DNA of 64,000 nt, from positions 558,001 through 622,000 of the forward strand of contig CAVUAF010000014.1 of the NCBI GenBank assembly GCA_963739375.1, given 5' to 3'. Source of the stretch: CAVUAF01 sp963739375. GTDB lineage: Bacteria > Acidobacteriota > Terriglobia > Terriglobales > Acidobacteriaceae. The notes below the pieces were generated by a model that had not been told where the DNA came from, ran no database searches, and worked only from the letters and a program-made list of their open reading frames with translations. Made by a program: the position numbers and the translations under genes. This document shows, one piece after another, positions 1-11,815 of the stretch (the first letter of the stretch is position 1; each line of letters starts with the position of its first letter).

Positions 1-551
1 CGCACCAGTATTCGCCCTCGTTCGAGGAAATTGCGGCGGGGATGAAGCTGAGTTCGCTGGCCACGGTGCACAAGCACGTCAGCAACCTGGAGCGCAAAGG
101 GCTGCTGAAGCGCGACTACAACCGCAGCCGCTCCATCGACGTGCTGCCCATCCGCCCGCGGCGCAAGTCAGGCGACAGCGGCGCCCTGCCGCTGGTGGGG
201 AGGATTGCGGCCGGGCGCCCGGTGGAAGCCATCGAGAACCCGGAATCGATTTCGCTCGGCGACCTGACGCGCTCGCGCGACGTCTTCGTGCTGCAGGTGA
301 CGGGATCGTCGATGCAGGACGAGCACATCGTGGACGGCGATTACGTGCTGGTGGAGAAGACGCCGGCGGCGCGCAATGGCGAAATCGTGGTCGCGCTGGT
401 GGAGGGCACGGAGGCCACCCTGAAGCGCATCTACAAGGAAGGCGACCAGGTGCGGCTGCAGCCCTCGAACAGCGCCATGGCGCCTATCATTCTCCCGGCG
501 CGGTCGGTGCAGGTGCAGGGACGCGTCATCGGCGTGTTGCGGAAGTACTGA
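1..551 (+). CDS. lexA: LexA SOS repressor (5' truncated by window)
   Basis: LexA represses SOS genes and cleaves itself when RecA is activated. The frame is open from base 3, so the start lies outside the window; the first visible residues are inside the N-terminal winged-helix DNA-binding domain. Counting from the internal ATG at 42, the Ala57-Gly58 cleavage bond sits in the sequence AAGRP, and the catalytic dyad is Ser90 (GSSMQD) and Lys128 (TLKRIY) in the S24 peptidase domain. The C-terminus is complete. The gene converges on trxA, with a strong hairpin between them. Family assignment is secure; the missing N-terminus is about 25 residues by comparison with typical LexA length. Confidence 0.95.
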   Translation, partial: HQYSPSFEEIAAGMKLSSLATVHKHVSNLERKGLLKRDYNRSRSIDVLPIRPRRKSGDSGALPLVGRIAAGRPVEAIENPESISLGDLTRSRDVFVLQVTGSSMQDEHIVDGDYVLVEKTPAARNGEIVVALVEGTEATLKRIYKEGDQVRLQPSNSAMAPIILPARSVQVQGRVIGVLRKY

Positions 552-558
552 AGAACCG

Positions 559-686
559 CTGCTGGCTGCTAGCTACTGGCTGCTGGAATGACTAGAACGC
601 GACGAGGCTGCCATCCGGCAGCCTCGTCCCATGTTCGGTACCAATGTCTCAAAGCCAGGAGCTGGAAGCTAGGAGCCAGCAGCCAA
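559..686. repeat. Long imperfect intergenic hairpin, lexA/trxA
   Basis: The left arm (559-587) is built of repeated GCTGCTGG-like words. The right arm (about 653-686) is its reverse complement with roughly five mismatches over 29 bases. A second, perfect hairpin (601-628) lies in the loop. The element fills the gap between two convergent genes and has the same architecture as the hairpins near 16.6, 26.6, 27.7, 28.3 and 32.7 kb, though its word periodicity is looser. Confidence 0.6.
601..628. terminator. Bidirectional terminator-like hairpin
   Basis: A perfect 12-bp stem (601-612 with 617-628) encloses a four-base loop between the convergent lexA and trxA 3' ends. There is no T-run, so intrinsic termination is plausible but not certain. 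Confidence 0.55.
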
Positions 687-694
687 CGGCGGTT

Positions 695-1027
695 TTACGC
701 CAGCTGCTTGTCGAGCGCCTTCTGGATGGTTTCCTTGGGCACGTAGCCCACGATCTGCTCCCGCACCTGCCCGCCCTTGAAGATGAGGAGAGTGGGGATG
801 CCGCGCACGCCGTAGCGTTGCGGGGTGGCGTTGTTCTTGTCGACATCCATTTTTCCGACCTTCACGCGGCCGCTGTAGCTGGCGGCAATCTCGTCCACCA
901 CCGGCGCCAAGGCGCGGCACGGGCCGCACCACGCCGCCCAGAAATCCACGATGACCGGCTGGTCCGACTGCAATACATCGCGGTCAAACGTCGCGTCATT
1001 GAGTTCTACGATTCCTTCTGCTGCCAT
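695..1027 (-). CDS. trxA: Thioredoxin
   Basis: A 110-residue thioredoxin, the usual family length, which reduces protein disulfides in the cytoplasm. The redox motif CGPC is at residues 34-37, preceded by VDFWAAW, and the cis-proline loop is GIPTLL. The ATG at 1027 is chosen over a 52-residue upstream extension because AAGGAG lies about ten bases before it and the protein then has normal length. The gene lies downstream of the glmM operon on the same strand but behind a good terminator (1165-1206), so it is probably transcribed separately. Confidence 0.95.
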   Translation of the reverse strand: MAAEGIVELNDATFDRDVLQSDQPVIVDFWAAWCGPCRALAPVVDEIAASYSGRVKVGKMDVDKNNATPQRYGVRGIPTLLIFKGGQVREQIVGYVPKETIQKALDKQLA

Positions 1028-1164
1028 GGAATGCTTTCTCCTTGGGATTGGGCCTGCACCTTGAACGCCGACCACGGGTGAACAACCGTTCATCGTAACA
1101 CCTGATTGGATGCAGCCGGCGGCGGGAAGTCGCAGCGGAGATGGGGCCCAGGGCGGGCAGCTCC

Positions 1165-1206
1165 CAAAATTAAAAAGCGCCACGCACCTGGTTAGGTGCG
1201 TGACGC
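1165..1206 (-). terminator. Rho-independent terminator of cdaA-cdaR-glmM
   Basis: On the minus strand a 9-bp stem (1181-1189 with 1194-1202, loop GGTT), extended by GCG/CGC, is followed directly by a T-rich tract TTTTTAATTTT. It lies about 110 bases past the glmM stop and before trxA. Confidence 0.8.
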
Positions 1207-1314
1207 TCCGGCAGCCCTCCCCCAGAACTGCCTTCGTCTTGCATTGTCTTCCCGCGGCGCGGGGGTGTAAATGTCACGGTCGTAACTCGAAGTAATCGCG
1301 CAGGTAACGTGGGG

Positions 1315-2694
1315 CTAGACCCCGAGGGCACTGTGGATGGCCGCGACCACGTATTCGGCGACCCGCTGCATCTGGGCAGCGTCGGCGGCCTCGACCATGA
1401 CCCGGGCCAGCGGCTCCGTCCCCGAGTAGCGCACCACGATGCGGCCATTCTCCCCGAGCTCGCTCTCCGCGTCGGCAATGGCGGCGGCCACCGCTTCCAC
1501 CTCGGCAAACGGCTTCTTCTCGCGCACGCGCACGTTCTTGATGACCTGGGGGAAGACCTGGAGATCGGCGACGAGTTCGGCGAGCGCGTGGCCGCTGGCG
1601 GCCATGACTTGCAGGACGCGCAGGGCGGTGAGCAAGCCGTCGCCGGTGGTGGAGTCGCCGTCGAGGAAGATGATGTGCCCGGACTGCTCGCCGCCGAGCA
1701 CGGCGCCGATGCGCTGCATCTCCTCGAGCACGTATTTGTCGCCCACGGGAGCGCGCAGCATGAGGATGCCGGAGAGGCGCAACGCCGCCTCCAGGCCCAG
1801 GTTGGACATGGTGGTGGCCACCACGGTGGCGGCGCGCAGCGCGCCGCGGGCGTGCAGCTCGCGCGCCGCCAGGAGCAGCACGGCGTCGCCGTTCACCACT
1901 CGCCCGGCGGCGTCGGCGAAGAGGGCACGGTCGCCGTCGCCGTCGAAGCTGATGCCGAGGTCGTAGTTCCCGGGAGCGTCGGCCACCGCGCGCGCCACCA
2001 CCTCGGGATGGAGCGCGCCGCAGTCGGCATTGATGTTGCGGCCGTCAGGGACGGTGTGCAGGAAGTGCGCTTCCAGCCCGCAGGCGGCCATGACCTCGGG
2101 GGCGATGGCGCTGGTGGCGCCGTGGGCGCAGTCCACGACCACGCGCAGCGGGTGCAGGCTCGTCCCCGCCACGCTCGCCACCAGCCAATCCACGTAGCGA
2201 GTGTGCAGCGGCGCGGAAACCGGCATGGCGCCGGGGGGCGGCTGGCCGCGCTGTTCGCCGAGGTGCTCGAAGATGTCCTGCTCGATGGCGTGTTCCGCGT
2301 CGTCGGAGAGCTTGAAGCCGTCAGGACCGAAGACCTTGATGCCGTTGTCCTGCCAGGGATTGTGCGAGGCGGAGATGACGATGCCGGCGGCAAATTTCTG
2401 GGTGCGGGTCAGGAAGGCCACCCCGGGGGTGGTGATGACGCCGGCGCCGGCAACCTCCACCCCGCGGCTGGCCAGACCGGCAGCGAGCGTGGCCGCAATC
2501 CAGGGACTGGATTCGCGCGTGTCCATGCCCACGACGACGCGGGCCCAGCCCGTCGGCGCGATGCGCTTGGCGAGTGCGGCCCCCACACTGAAGACGGTCG
2601 CGGCATCGAGCGGAAACTCGCCGGCGACGCCGCGAATGCCGTCGGTGCCGAAGAGTTGCCGGACCTTGGGAGGCGTGCCGGGTCCGCTGCTCAT
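1315..2694 (-). CDS. glmM: Phosphoglucosamine mutase GlmM
   Basis: Converts glucosamine-6-phosphate to glucosamine-1-phosphate for UDP-GlcNAc, peptidoglycan and LPS synthesis. The 459 residues contain an N-terminal FGTDGIRG, the phosphoserine loop ISASHNP with Ser110, the metal site DGDGDR and a C-terminal phosphate-binding RYSGTEP. The start at 2694 overlaps the stop of the upstream cdaR gene by four bases (ATGA), which fixes the start and indicates translational coupling. An open reading frame extends further upstream, but it only reads through cdaR out of frame. The operon order cdaA-cdaR-glmM is the classical conserved one. Confidence 0.96.
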   Translation of the reverse strand: MSSGPGTPPKVRQLFGTDGIRGVAGEFPLDAATVFSVGAALAKRIAPTGWARVVVGMDTRESSPWIAATLAAGLASRGVEVAGAGVITTPGVAFLTRTQKFAAGIVISASHNPWQDNGIKVFGPDGFKLSDDAEHAIEQDIFEHLGEQRGQPPPGAMPVSAPLHTRYVDWLVASVAGTSLHPLRVVVDCAHGATSAIAPEVMAACGLEAHFLHTVPDGRNINADCGALHPEVVARAVADAPGNYDLGISFDGDGDRALFADAAGRVVNGDAVLLLAARELHARGALRAATVVATTMSNLGLEAALRLSGILMLRAPVGDKYVLEEMQRIGAVLGGEQSGHIIFLDGDSTTGDGLLTALRVLQVMAASGHALAELVADLQVFPQVIKNVRVREKKPFAEVEAVAAAIADAESELGENGRIVVRYSGTEPLARVMVEAADAAQMQRVAEYVVAAIHSALGV

Positions 2695-3104
2695 TTCAGG
2701 GCTCCTGGCGCGGGTATCCGCGGGTCGAGGCGGAAGCGCACCTGCGCCGGCGCCACTTGCACCACTTCCACCCCGCCCGGCGCCTTGATCTGTGCCGGCA
2801 GGAGATCGAAGGTGTGGTCGCCGGGGAGGTTGCGCACCGCGGCCAGATCCACGGTGACGTGCAACTCCGCGGCGCTCACGCTGCGCACCACCCGGCGCGG
2901 GCCGCGGATCCACACTTGCGCTGCGGGGGCGGAACTGGCGGCGATCACGTAGTCCTCCGGCACATGTTGGAACTCGATGGGCACGGTGAAGGCGAGTTCG
3001 GAGGCAGGTTCGCGCGCCACCGCCAGCCACAGTACCACCGCGCTCGCCAGCGCCAGCAGCTTGAGCGCGAAGTTGTGGAAGACGTACTTGCGCAGCCAGT
3101 CCAT
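2691..3104 (-). CDS. cdaR: YbbR-domain protein, CdaA regulator type
   Basis: A 137-residue protein with one N-terminal membrane helix (about residues 11-29) and what looks like a single extracytoplasmic YbbR domain. In Firmicutes, CdaR has several YbbR repeats and modulates the diadenylate cyclase CdaA; the short form here is typical of other phyla. The gene starts one base after the cdaA stop region and its own stop overlaps the glmM start, so the three are tightly co-translated. Function is inferred mainly from this gene order. Confidence 0.85.
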   Translation of the reverse strand: MDWLRKYVFHNFALKLLALASAVVLWLAVAREPASELAFTVPIEFQHVPEDYVIAASSAPAAQVWIRGPRRVVRSVSAAELHVTVDLAAVRNLPGDHTFDLLPAQIKAPGGVEVVQVAPAQVRFRLDPRIPAPGALK

Positions 3105-3105
3105 C

Positions 3106-4044
3106 TCAACGGTCTCCCTCGCCGGCGGTGCGGCGCGCGCCGGGGTTGAACTCGTGATCGTGGGCGCGGAAGTCGCGGCTGCCGTCGGGGACGTCGCCGG
3201 GCTCGCTGTCGATGGCGGAACCGATGATGCGGCCCTCCGGGCCGAGGATCGGGGTGGGCAGCGTGGTGGCGGAGAGCGAGCGATGCAGCAGTTCGCTGAG
3301 CCGGGCGCGCAGTTGATCGGCGGTCAGGTCGCGCTCGATCGTGCCGGCGACCGCCAGGCTGACCATGCCCGTCTCCTCCGAGACCACGATGGCCACCGCG
3401 TCGGTGTCCTCGGTGACCCCGATGGCGGCGCGGTGCCGCGTCCCCAGCTGCGTCGAGAGCAGGGGATTCATGGAGAGCGGCAGGAAGCAGGCGGCCGCGG
3501 CGATGCGGTCCCTCTGCACGATGACGGCGCCATCGTGCAGCGGGGCGCTGGGCCGGAAGAGGGTGGCGAGCAGGTCGTAGCAGAGGCAGGCGTCGAGGCG
3601 CACGCCGCTCTCGATGTGGGTGCGCAGGCCGACGTCGCGCTCGATCACAATGAGGGCGCCAGTCTGGTTCTGTGAGAACAGGTTGGCGGCCAGCACGATG
3701 TCGTCGTAGGCCTGGGCCTCCTCCGCCTGCACCGCGCGCGTCAGGGAAAGCCGCCGCCCCACCTGGGCCAGCGCCAGCCGGATTTCACTCTGGAAGACCA
3801 CGATGAACGCGAACACCGCGTACGGCAGCAGCGTGGTCAGGAGCCAGTTGAGGGTAATCAGCTCGCTGAAGCGCGCCAGGTAGAAGGCCAGCGCCAGCAC
3901 CGCCACCCCGGTAAGGATCTGGGAAGCGCGGGTGCCCTTGACCAGCACCAGGAACTGGTAAATCAGGATTGCGACCACGAGGATGTCGAGGAGCGACACC
4001 AGCGACACGTACGGCGTCCACGGTTGCGCGATGAAGGTTGGCAC
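3106..4044 (-). CDS. cdaA: Diadenylate cyclase CdaA
   Basis: Makes cyclic di-AMP from two ATP. Three hydrophobic N-terminal helices (about residues 12-88) precede the DAC domain, with the signature DGA at 171-173 and RHR at 203-205, both intact. At 312 residues it is a little longer than Bacillus CdaA because of a charged C-terminal tail. The start is GTG, preceded by a GAGGA ribosome site. First gene of cdaA-cdaR-glmM and divergent from the sirtuin gene, with about 108 bases between starts. Confidence 0.95.
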   Translation of the reverse strand: MPTFIAQPWTPYVSLVSLLDILVVAILIYQFLVLVKGTRASQILTGVAVLALAFYLARFSELITLNWLLTTLLPYAVFAFIVVFQSEIRLALAQVGRRLSLTRAVQAEEAQAYDDIVLAANLFSQNQTGALIVIERDVGLRTHIESGVRLDACLCYDLLATLFRPSAPLHDGAVIVQRDRIAAAACFLPLSMNPLLSTQLGTRHRAAIGVTEDTDAVAIVVSEETGMVSLAVAGTIERDLTADQLRARLSELLHRSLSATTLPTPILGPEGRIIGSAIDSEPGDVPDGSRDFRAHDHEFNPGARRTAGEGDR

Positions 4045-4152
4045 CGGGTTCCTCGGGGCTCGCAGTCAAGAGCCGGCCCACGTCATTGTAATGCACCGTG
4101 CGTGGTGCGCCGCCGGCGTCACCGCAGGGCTCTCCCGTTACACTTGGGGTGC

Positions 4153-4866
4153 GTGGCAAGTATTTCCATCAGCCGCACGGATCGCGTGTTGGTGCTGACC
4201 GGCGCCGGGGTGAGCGCCGAGAGCGGCCTGCCCACGTTTCGCGGCGCGGGCGGATTGTGGTGCGGCTACCGCGTCGAGGAGGTGGCCTCGCCGCAGGCGT
4301 GGGCGCGCGACCCGCGAATGGTCTGGGAGTTTTACTCGATGCGGCGGCGCGCGGCAGCCGCGGCCGCGCCCAACCCCGGGCATCGCGCGCTGGCGGAACT
4401 GGAACGCCGCCTCGCCGACCGCTTCCTGCTGTGCACCCAGAACGTCGATTCCCTGCACGAGCAAGCCGGATCGCAACGCGTGGTGCACATGCACGGCGAG
4501 CTCTTCAAGAGCCGCTGTGATCGTTGTGCGGCCCCTCCCTTCCCCGACGAGCGCACGTTCGCGCCGCCCTTCGATATCCCGCGCTGCCCGTGTGGCGGGC
4601 AGATCCGCCCGCACATCTGCTGGTTCGGCGAGGTGCCCTTCGAACTCGACCGCCTGTTTGCGGCCGCGCAGCAGGCGACGCTCTTCCTCGCCGTCGGGAC
4701 TTCGGGCGTAGTCGAACCGGCCGCCAGCTTCGCCGCGCTGGCCCGCCGCCACGGCGCCCGCACCTTTTACGTGGGCCCCGAGGAGCCGGCCAACCGCCTG
4801 GCCTTCGACCAGCTTTTCCTGGGCGCATCGGGCGTACTGCTCCCCGGACTTTTCTCCTGCGAGTAA
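4153..4866 (+). CDS. cobB: NAD-dependent deacylase, class III sirtuin (CobB-like)
   Basis: Removes acyl groups from lysines using NAD. The chosen GTG start gives 237 residues: GAGVSAES and the FRG loop for NAD binding, QNVD (96-99), catalytic His114 and zinc cysteines 122, 125, 145 and 147. Tyr61 and Arg64 form the YxxR pair that marks sirtuins preferring succinyl/malonyl-lysine, so desuccinylase activity is likely. The second zinc pair is spaced C-x-C rather than C-x2-C. An upstream ATG at 4024 would run back into cdaA and adds an unlikely Arg-rich leader, so it was rejected. The ribosome site is weak. Confidence 0.9.
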   Translation: MASISISRTDRVLVLTGAGVSAESGLPTFRGAGGLWCGYRVEEVASPQAWARDPRMVWEFYSMRRRAAAAAAPNPGHRALAELERRLADRFLLCTQNVDSLHEQAGSQRVVHMHGELFKSRCDRCAAPPFPDERTFAPPFDIPRCPCGGQIRPHICWFGEVPFELDRLFAAAQQATLFLAVGTSGVVEPAASFAALARRHGARTFYVGPEEPANRLAFDQLFLGASGVLLPGLFSCE

Positions 4867-4869
4867 GCG

Positions 4870-7789
<2,920 letters not shown>

Positions 7790-7873
7790 GCCACCAGTTT
7801 AGACTTAGGGCGTCCGTCAGGCCAGTATCGCTTCCCGTTCTAAAGCGACGGACACGTGCGGTAATCTTCGCTC

Positions 7874-8851
7874 ATGGCAGTTCCGTCTAACTTGCTCTCC
7901 CGCCTCTGGGAACTCATGATTGCCGTGATCGTTTGTGTTTCTCCAGTACATGCGGGATTTCAAGACCAACCTCCGACACAAAACCCCGAAAGCCAACCGC
8001 AAACGAATCCCAAGCCAGACAAACAACCGCCCCCACCGCTGTATCCGAAACATCGGCGTGGCCTCTACAAGAATGCGCTAGGCATTCAGGTGGTTGACGC
8101 TACTCCTCAGTCGCCGCCGCTTGAAACAGATGATCCCGGCGTGCCCGACAAAGGTGAATACGAGATTAATTTGACCACGCACGCCGATTTTTCAGGCGGG
8201 CATCGCGCATTCAATTTTCTGTTCATTGATGCCAATTATGGAGTTCTGCCAAGGCTCTTTGGCCACGATCTCCCAACCCAGGTGAAGTTTGAATTCCCAG
8301 TGGCGGGCGCGAAAGAGCCTGGCCATCCCTTCGAGATTGGCGTCGGCGCCGCCAAATTTGGCCTCAAATTCAACTTCTATAACAACGAGCACAGAGGCGC
8401 GTCAGTTTCGGTGTACCCGCAAATTGAGTTTGGTTTTCCAGGCGCCGCTTCCGCAAAGAAAGGCCTGTCAGAAAAGGGCCAGACATTGAGCCTTCCGCTG
8501 CTGGCGCAGAAGGAGTTTAAGCACCTCACGCTTGTCGCTAATGGCGGCGTTGACATACCCCTTCATGATCCTGACCACGGCGTTACGGGTATTGTTGGCC
8601 TTGGTTTCGGGCGCGCCATTACCAGGCACGTGGCGGCCATGGGAGACATCCACTTCGAGTCGGCATTTGATTTGAGGCATGAACGCCTGGCTACTATGAA
8701 CTTCGGTATCATGCGCCGGCTTGGAGACAATGTGGTTCTTTACGCGAAAATTGGACGCAGCATTTTCTCAGACGACGCTTCTGGTCACACTTATGTCGGG
8801 GTCGGAATAAAGTTCAAGCCCGCGCCCAAAGAATTAAGGACGGGCTTATAG
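7874..8851 (+). CDS. Predicted outer-membrane beta-barrel protein (transporter-like)
   Basis: 325 residues with a signal peptide ending near VHAGF (about residue 28), a Pro/Gln/Lys-rich linker (30-55), then alternating hydrophobic/aromatic strands and a C-terminal strand GVGIKFKP, which suggests a beta-barrel. The stretch ETDDPGVPDKGEYEINL resembles outer-membrane proteins loosely grouped with the phenol-degradation MetA-like transporters; substrate unknown. Base composition is visibly more AT-rich than the neighbours, suggesting transfer. The gene is intact although it lies between two frameshifted genes (polA and queA). Confidence 0.65.
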   Translation: MAVPSNLLSRLWELMIAVIVCVSPVHAGFQDQPPTQNPESQPQTNPKPDKQPPPPLYPKHRRGLYKNALGIQVVDATPQSPPLETDDPGVPDKGEYEINLTTHADFSGGHRAFNFLFIDANYGVLPRLFGHDLPTQVKFEFPVAGAKEPGHPFEIGVGAAKFGLKFNFYNNEHRGASVSVYPQIEFGFPGAASAKKGLSEKGQTLSLPLLAQKEFKHLTLVANGGVDIPLHDPDHGVTGIVGLGFGRAITRHVAAMGDIHFESAFDLRHERLATMNFGIMRRLGDNVVLYAKIGRSIFSDDASGHTYVGVGIKFKPAPKELRTGL

Positions 8852-8887
8852 ACGTTACGCAGACGGCGCGTCATTCACCCGCTCTCC

Positions 8888-10001
8888 TCACTCGATCAGC
8901 ATGCAGTCGCCGTAGGAGTAGAAGCGGTAGCGCTCGCGCACCGCGTGCTGGTAGGCGCGCAGCACGCGTTCGCGCCCGGCGAAGGCGCTGACCAGCATGA
9001 GCAGCGTGGAGCGCGGCAGGTGGAAGTTGGTGAGCAGCGCGCCGACCACGCGGAAGCGAAAGCCGGGATAGATGAACAGGTCGGCTTCGCCGCTCCCGGG
9101 AGGAATCTCGCCGTCGTGGCGCGCGGCGACGTACTCCAGCGTCCGTACTGTGGTGGTGCCCACGGCCACCACGCGCCGGGCGTCGCCACGCGCGCCGGCG
9201 ATGCTGGCGGCGGCCGCTGCGCTGATGGTCGTAGCGCTCGCGATGCATCACGTGCTCCTCCACGCGCTCCGCGTGCACCGGCTGGAAGGTCCCCAGACCG
9301 ACGTGCAGCGTGATCTCCGTGGTTTCGACGCCGCGGGCGCGGAGCGCGGCGAGCACCTCCAGGGTGAAATGCAGGCCGGCGGTGGGGGCGGCAACGGAGC
9401 CGCGCGCGCGCGCGTAGACCGTCTGGTAGCGCTCGCGGTCGGCCGCCTGGTCGGGCCGCGCGATGTACGGGGGCAGCGGCACGTGCCCGATCTGCTCCAC
9501 CGTCGCCAGAAAATCCGCCACCGGCGCGAACCGCAGGGTGCGTTCGCCGAAGCTGCCGCGCGCCACCACCTCCGCCGCGAGTTCGTCGTGCGCCCCGAAG
9601 TGGAGCCGCTCGCCGACCCCGATCTTGCGCCCCGGGTGCACCAGCGCCTCCCAGGTGTCGGGTTCGCCGGCCAGCGGCGCGGTCAGCAGCGCTTCCACCT
9701 TGCCGTGGAGAAACTCGTGCGCCGCCGGGTTGCGCGGGCTGAGCGGCTGCGCGCGCACCCCCTGGCGGCGGCCGAAGAGGCGCGCTGGAAATACCCGGGA
9801 GTTGTTCAGCACCAGCAGGTCGCCGGGGCGCAGGAGCTCGGGCAGCTGGCGAAACCAGCGGTCTGCAAGCTTCTCCCCGGGTGCCGCAAGCTCCTCCGGG
9901 GGCCGCACCAGGTGCAGCAGACGCGCTCCCGCGCGTTCTGCCGGGGGTTGCTGCGCGATGAGCTCGGGCGGCAGCTCGTAATCGAAGTCCGCGACCTGCA
10001 C
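8888..10001 (-). pseudogene. queA: tRNA preQ1(34) S-adenosylmethionine ribosyltransferase QueA, one frameshift
   Basis: QueA transfers and isomerises ribose from SAM to preQ1 in the tRNA wobble position during queuosine synthesis. The N-terminal part runs from a GTG at 10001 (DFDYELPPELIAQ, VLNNSRVFPARL, PTAGLHFT, HVGLGTFQPV). The frame then shifts by one extra base near 9226-9228, and the rest (VAVGTTTVRTLE, NFHLPRSTLLMLV, YRFYSYGDCMLI) continues to the stop at 8888. Together this is a complete protein of about 370 residues. The single insertion is like those in nearby polA and may be a sequence error; if real, the gene is inactive. Confidence 0.9.
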
Positions 10002-10141
10002 GCGGCCATTTTAGGCGTTTGGCGCGCGCGCATGAGGGGTGATCGATGTCCGAAAAACGGCGCCGGGCCGAGGCGGCCAGCAGGGCCGAAAGGCTCGCCG
10101 GGCACCTTAGTGGTACCATGCCACCTGCCGCAGCATCCAGA

Positions 10142-11737
10142 ATGGAAACCCCGGTGAGAGTTCATCTCGTCAATCCGAGCCACATCTCCTTCGGAACCAG
10201 CGTGATCACGCCGCGTTGGCTCTACGTGCTGGCGGCGGCCACGCCGGCAGCCTACGGCGATCCCCTGATAACCGACGAGACGCTGGAGCGGCTGGATGAG
10301 AGCTCGATCGCGGCAGGCGACGTGGTCGGCATCGGCATCCACAGTGGCAACGCCTTGCGCGGCTACGAGGTCGGCAGGATGGCTCGCGCGCGCGGCGCGA
10401 CCGTGGTGTTTGGCGGAATCCATGCGAGCCTCTACCCCGAGGAAGCGCTTCAGTTCGGCGAGGCGCATGCCGTGGTGCGCGGCGACGGCGATCTGGCCTG
10501 GGGCGAGGTCCTCAGCGACAGCAAGAGCGGCTCATTGCGCACGGTGTACGAGGCCGGCCGCATTGAGGGCGGTGATTTCAAGTCGGCCCGCTGGGACCTG
10601 CTGCCGCGCGACCGCTACATGTGGGCCTCGGTGCAGACCGTGCGCGGTTGTCCCAAACATTGTTCTTTCTGCTCGGTGTGGCGCATGGATGGACAGCGAC
10701 CCAGGTCGCGCGCGGCGGATGCTACCGTCCAGGAAATCGTGGCCTTGCGACGGCTCGGCTTTCGCTTCGTCGTGTTCGCCGACGACAACTTTTATCCCGT
10801 TTCCATGGAGGACCTGCGGCTCGCGACCCGGCAGGGCAATACGCAACGCTTGCAGGAGTTGCATGCCATTCGGGACGAGCGCTTTGAGCTGATGCGGCAG
10901 CTCGCCAGCCTGCCCGCGGACATGGTGTTCTTTACGCAAATCACCATGGAGGCGGCCGAAGACCCCGAATTCCTGGACGCCATGCGGAAGGCGAAGATTC
11001 GCGGCGCGCTGGTGGGAGTGGAGTCGGTTACCCCGCAGGGGCTGAAGGACATTTTCAAGGAGTTCAATCTGTCGGGCGAGAGTCTGGTCGAGCGCCTGCG
11101 TGCATTTCGCAGCCACGGCATCTTCGTGCTCGGCTCGTTCATCTTCGGTCTTCCCAGCGACCGGCCGGAGACCTTCGCCGCGACCATGGACATCGCCCAG
11201 CGCGCCGACCTCGTCTTCGCGCAGTTCCTGACCCTCACGCCCTTTCCCGGCACCATTGACTTTGCCCGCTGGGAAAAGTCTATGGAGAACGACGCCACCC
11301 GCATCGCGGGGTTCCCCCTCACGCGCCATTGGCTGATCCCGCCGGAACTCCGTCCCAAAATCTTTTCTCCACATCCGGTCATGTCGGGGGAGGAGATACG
11401 GCTGCGCACGCAGGAGACCTGGGACAGCTTCTACTCGCTGGCCATGATCTGGCGTCGTGCTGGCGTCGTAAAGTCGATCAAGGCGCGCCTCGCGTTTCTC
11501 CTGATCTCAAAGCTCTATCGCCAGATGTATGCCAACACCGGCATCGCCACCGACAGCGCCCGGGTGGCGCGCTCACGGCGCTGGGCACGCTGGATGGCGA
11601 AACCGTGCCGGCGCCTGTTCATGGCGAAACCGATGCCGCACCTGCAGGTTGCATCCGCCGACCTGGTTCACCTTCCTCCCGCCGCGGCGCGCACCTACTC
11701 GCCGGCGGTTCCGCGGGCGGAAGGCGAAGGCGCGTAG
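10142..11737 (+). CDS. B12-binding-domain radical SAM protein
   Basis: 531 residues from the chosen ATG. An N-terminal cobalamin-binding-like Rossmann region (about 1-140, with GIGIHSGN and VFGGIHAS) is followed by a radical SAM core whose CxxxCxxC iron-sulfur motif is Cys170, Cys174 and Cys177. The C-terminal 100 residues are basic and unlike the core. This architecture belongs to the BchE/HpnP/HpnR-like methylase and cyclase superfamily; I cannot assign a substrate. Alternative starts at 10046 and 10118 are in frame, and none has a clear ribosome site. The gene is divergent from queA and followed by the aldolase after 78 bases. Confidence 0.8.
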   Translation: METPVRVHLVNPSHISFGTSVITPRWLYVLAAATPAAYGDPLITDETLERLDESSIAAGDVVGIGIHSGNALRGYEVGRMARARGATVVFGGIHASLYPEEALQFGEAHAVVRGDGDLAWGEVLSDSKSGSLRTVYEAGRIEGGDFKSARWDLLPRDRYMWASVQTVRGCPKHCSFCSVWRMDGQRPRSRAADATVQEIVALRRLGFRFVVFADDNFYPVSMEDLRLATRQGNTQRLQELHAIRDERFELMRQLASLPADMVFFTQITMEAAEDPEFLDAMRKAKIRGALVGVESVTPQGLKDIFKEFNLSGESLVERLRAFRSHGIFVLGSFIFGLPSDRPETFAATMDIAQRADLVFAQFLTLTPFPGTIDFARWEKSMENDATRIAGFPLTRHWLIPPELRPKIFSPHPVMSGEEIRLRTQETWDSFYSLAMIWRRAGVVKSIKARLAFLLISKLYRQMYANTGIATDSARVARSRRWARWMAKPCRRLFMAKPMPHLQVASADLVHLPPAAARTYSPAVPRAEGEGA

Positions 11738-11815
11738 GCGCAAGCTTCTTTCGTGTTGAGGCGTTTGGCGCGCGCGGCGTGGGTGCAGTAACATGCGCGC
11801 GGTGATTGCGTGGGG

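Noticed and set aside
1309..2952. Long plus-strand frame opposite glmM (547 codons)
   Set aside because: It is the mirror of a high-GC gene, has no recognisable protein features and has no ribosome site.
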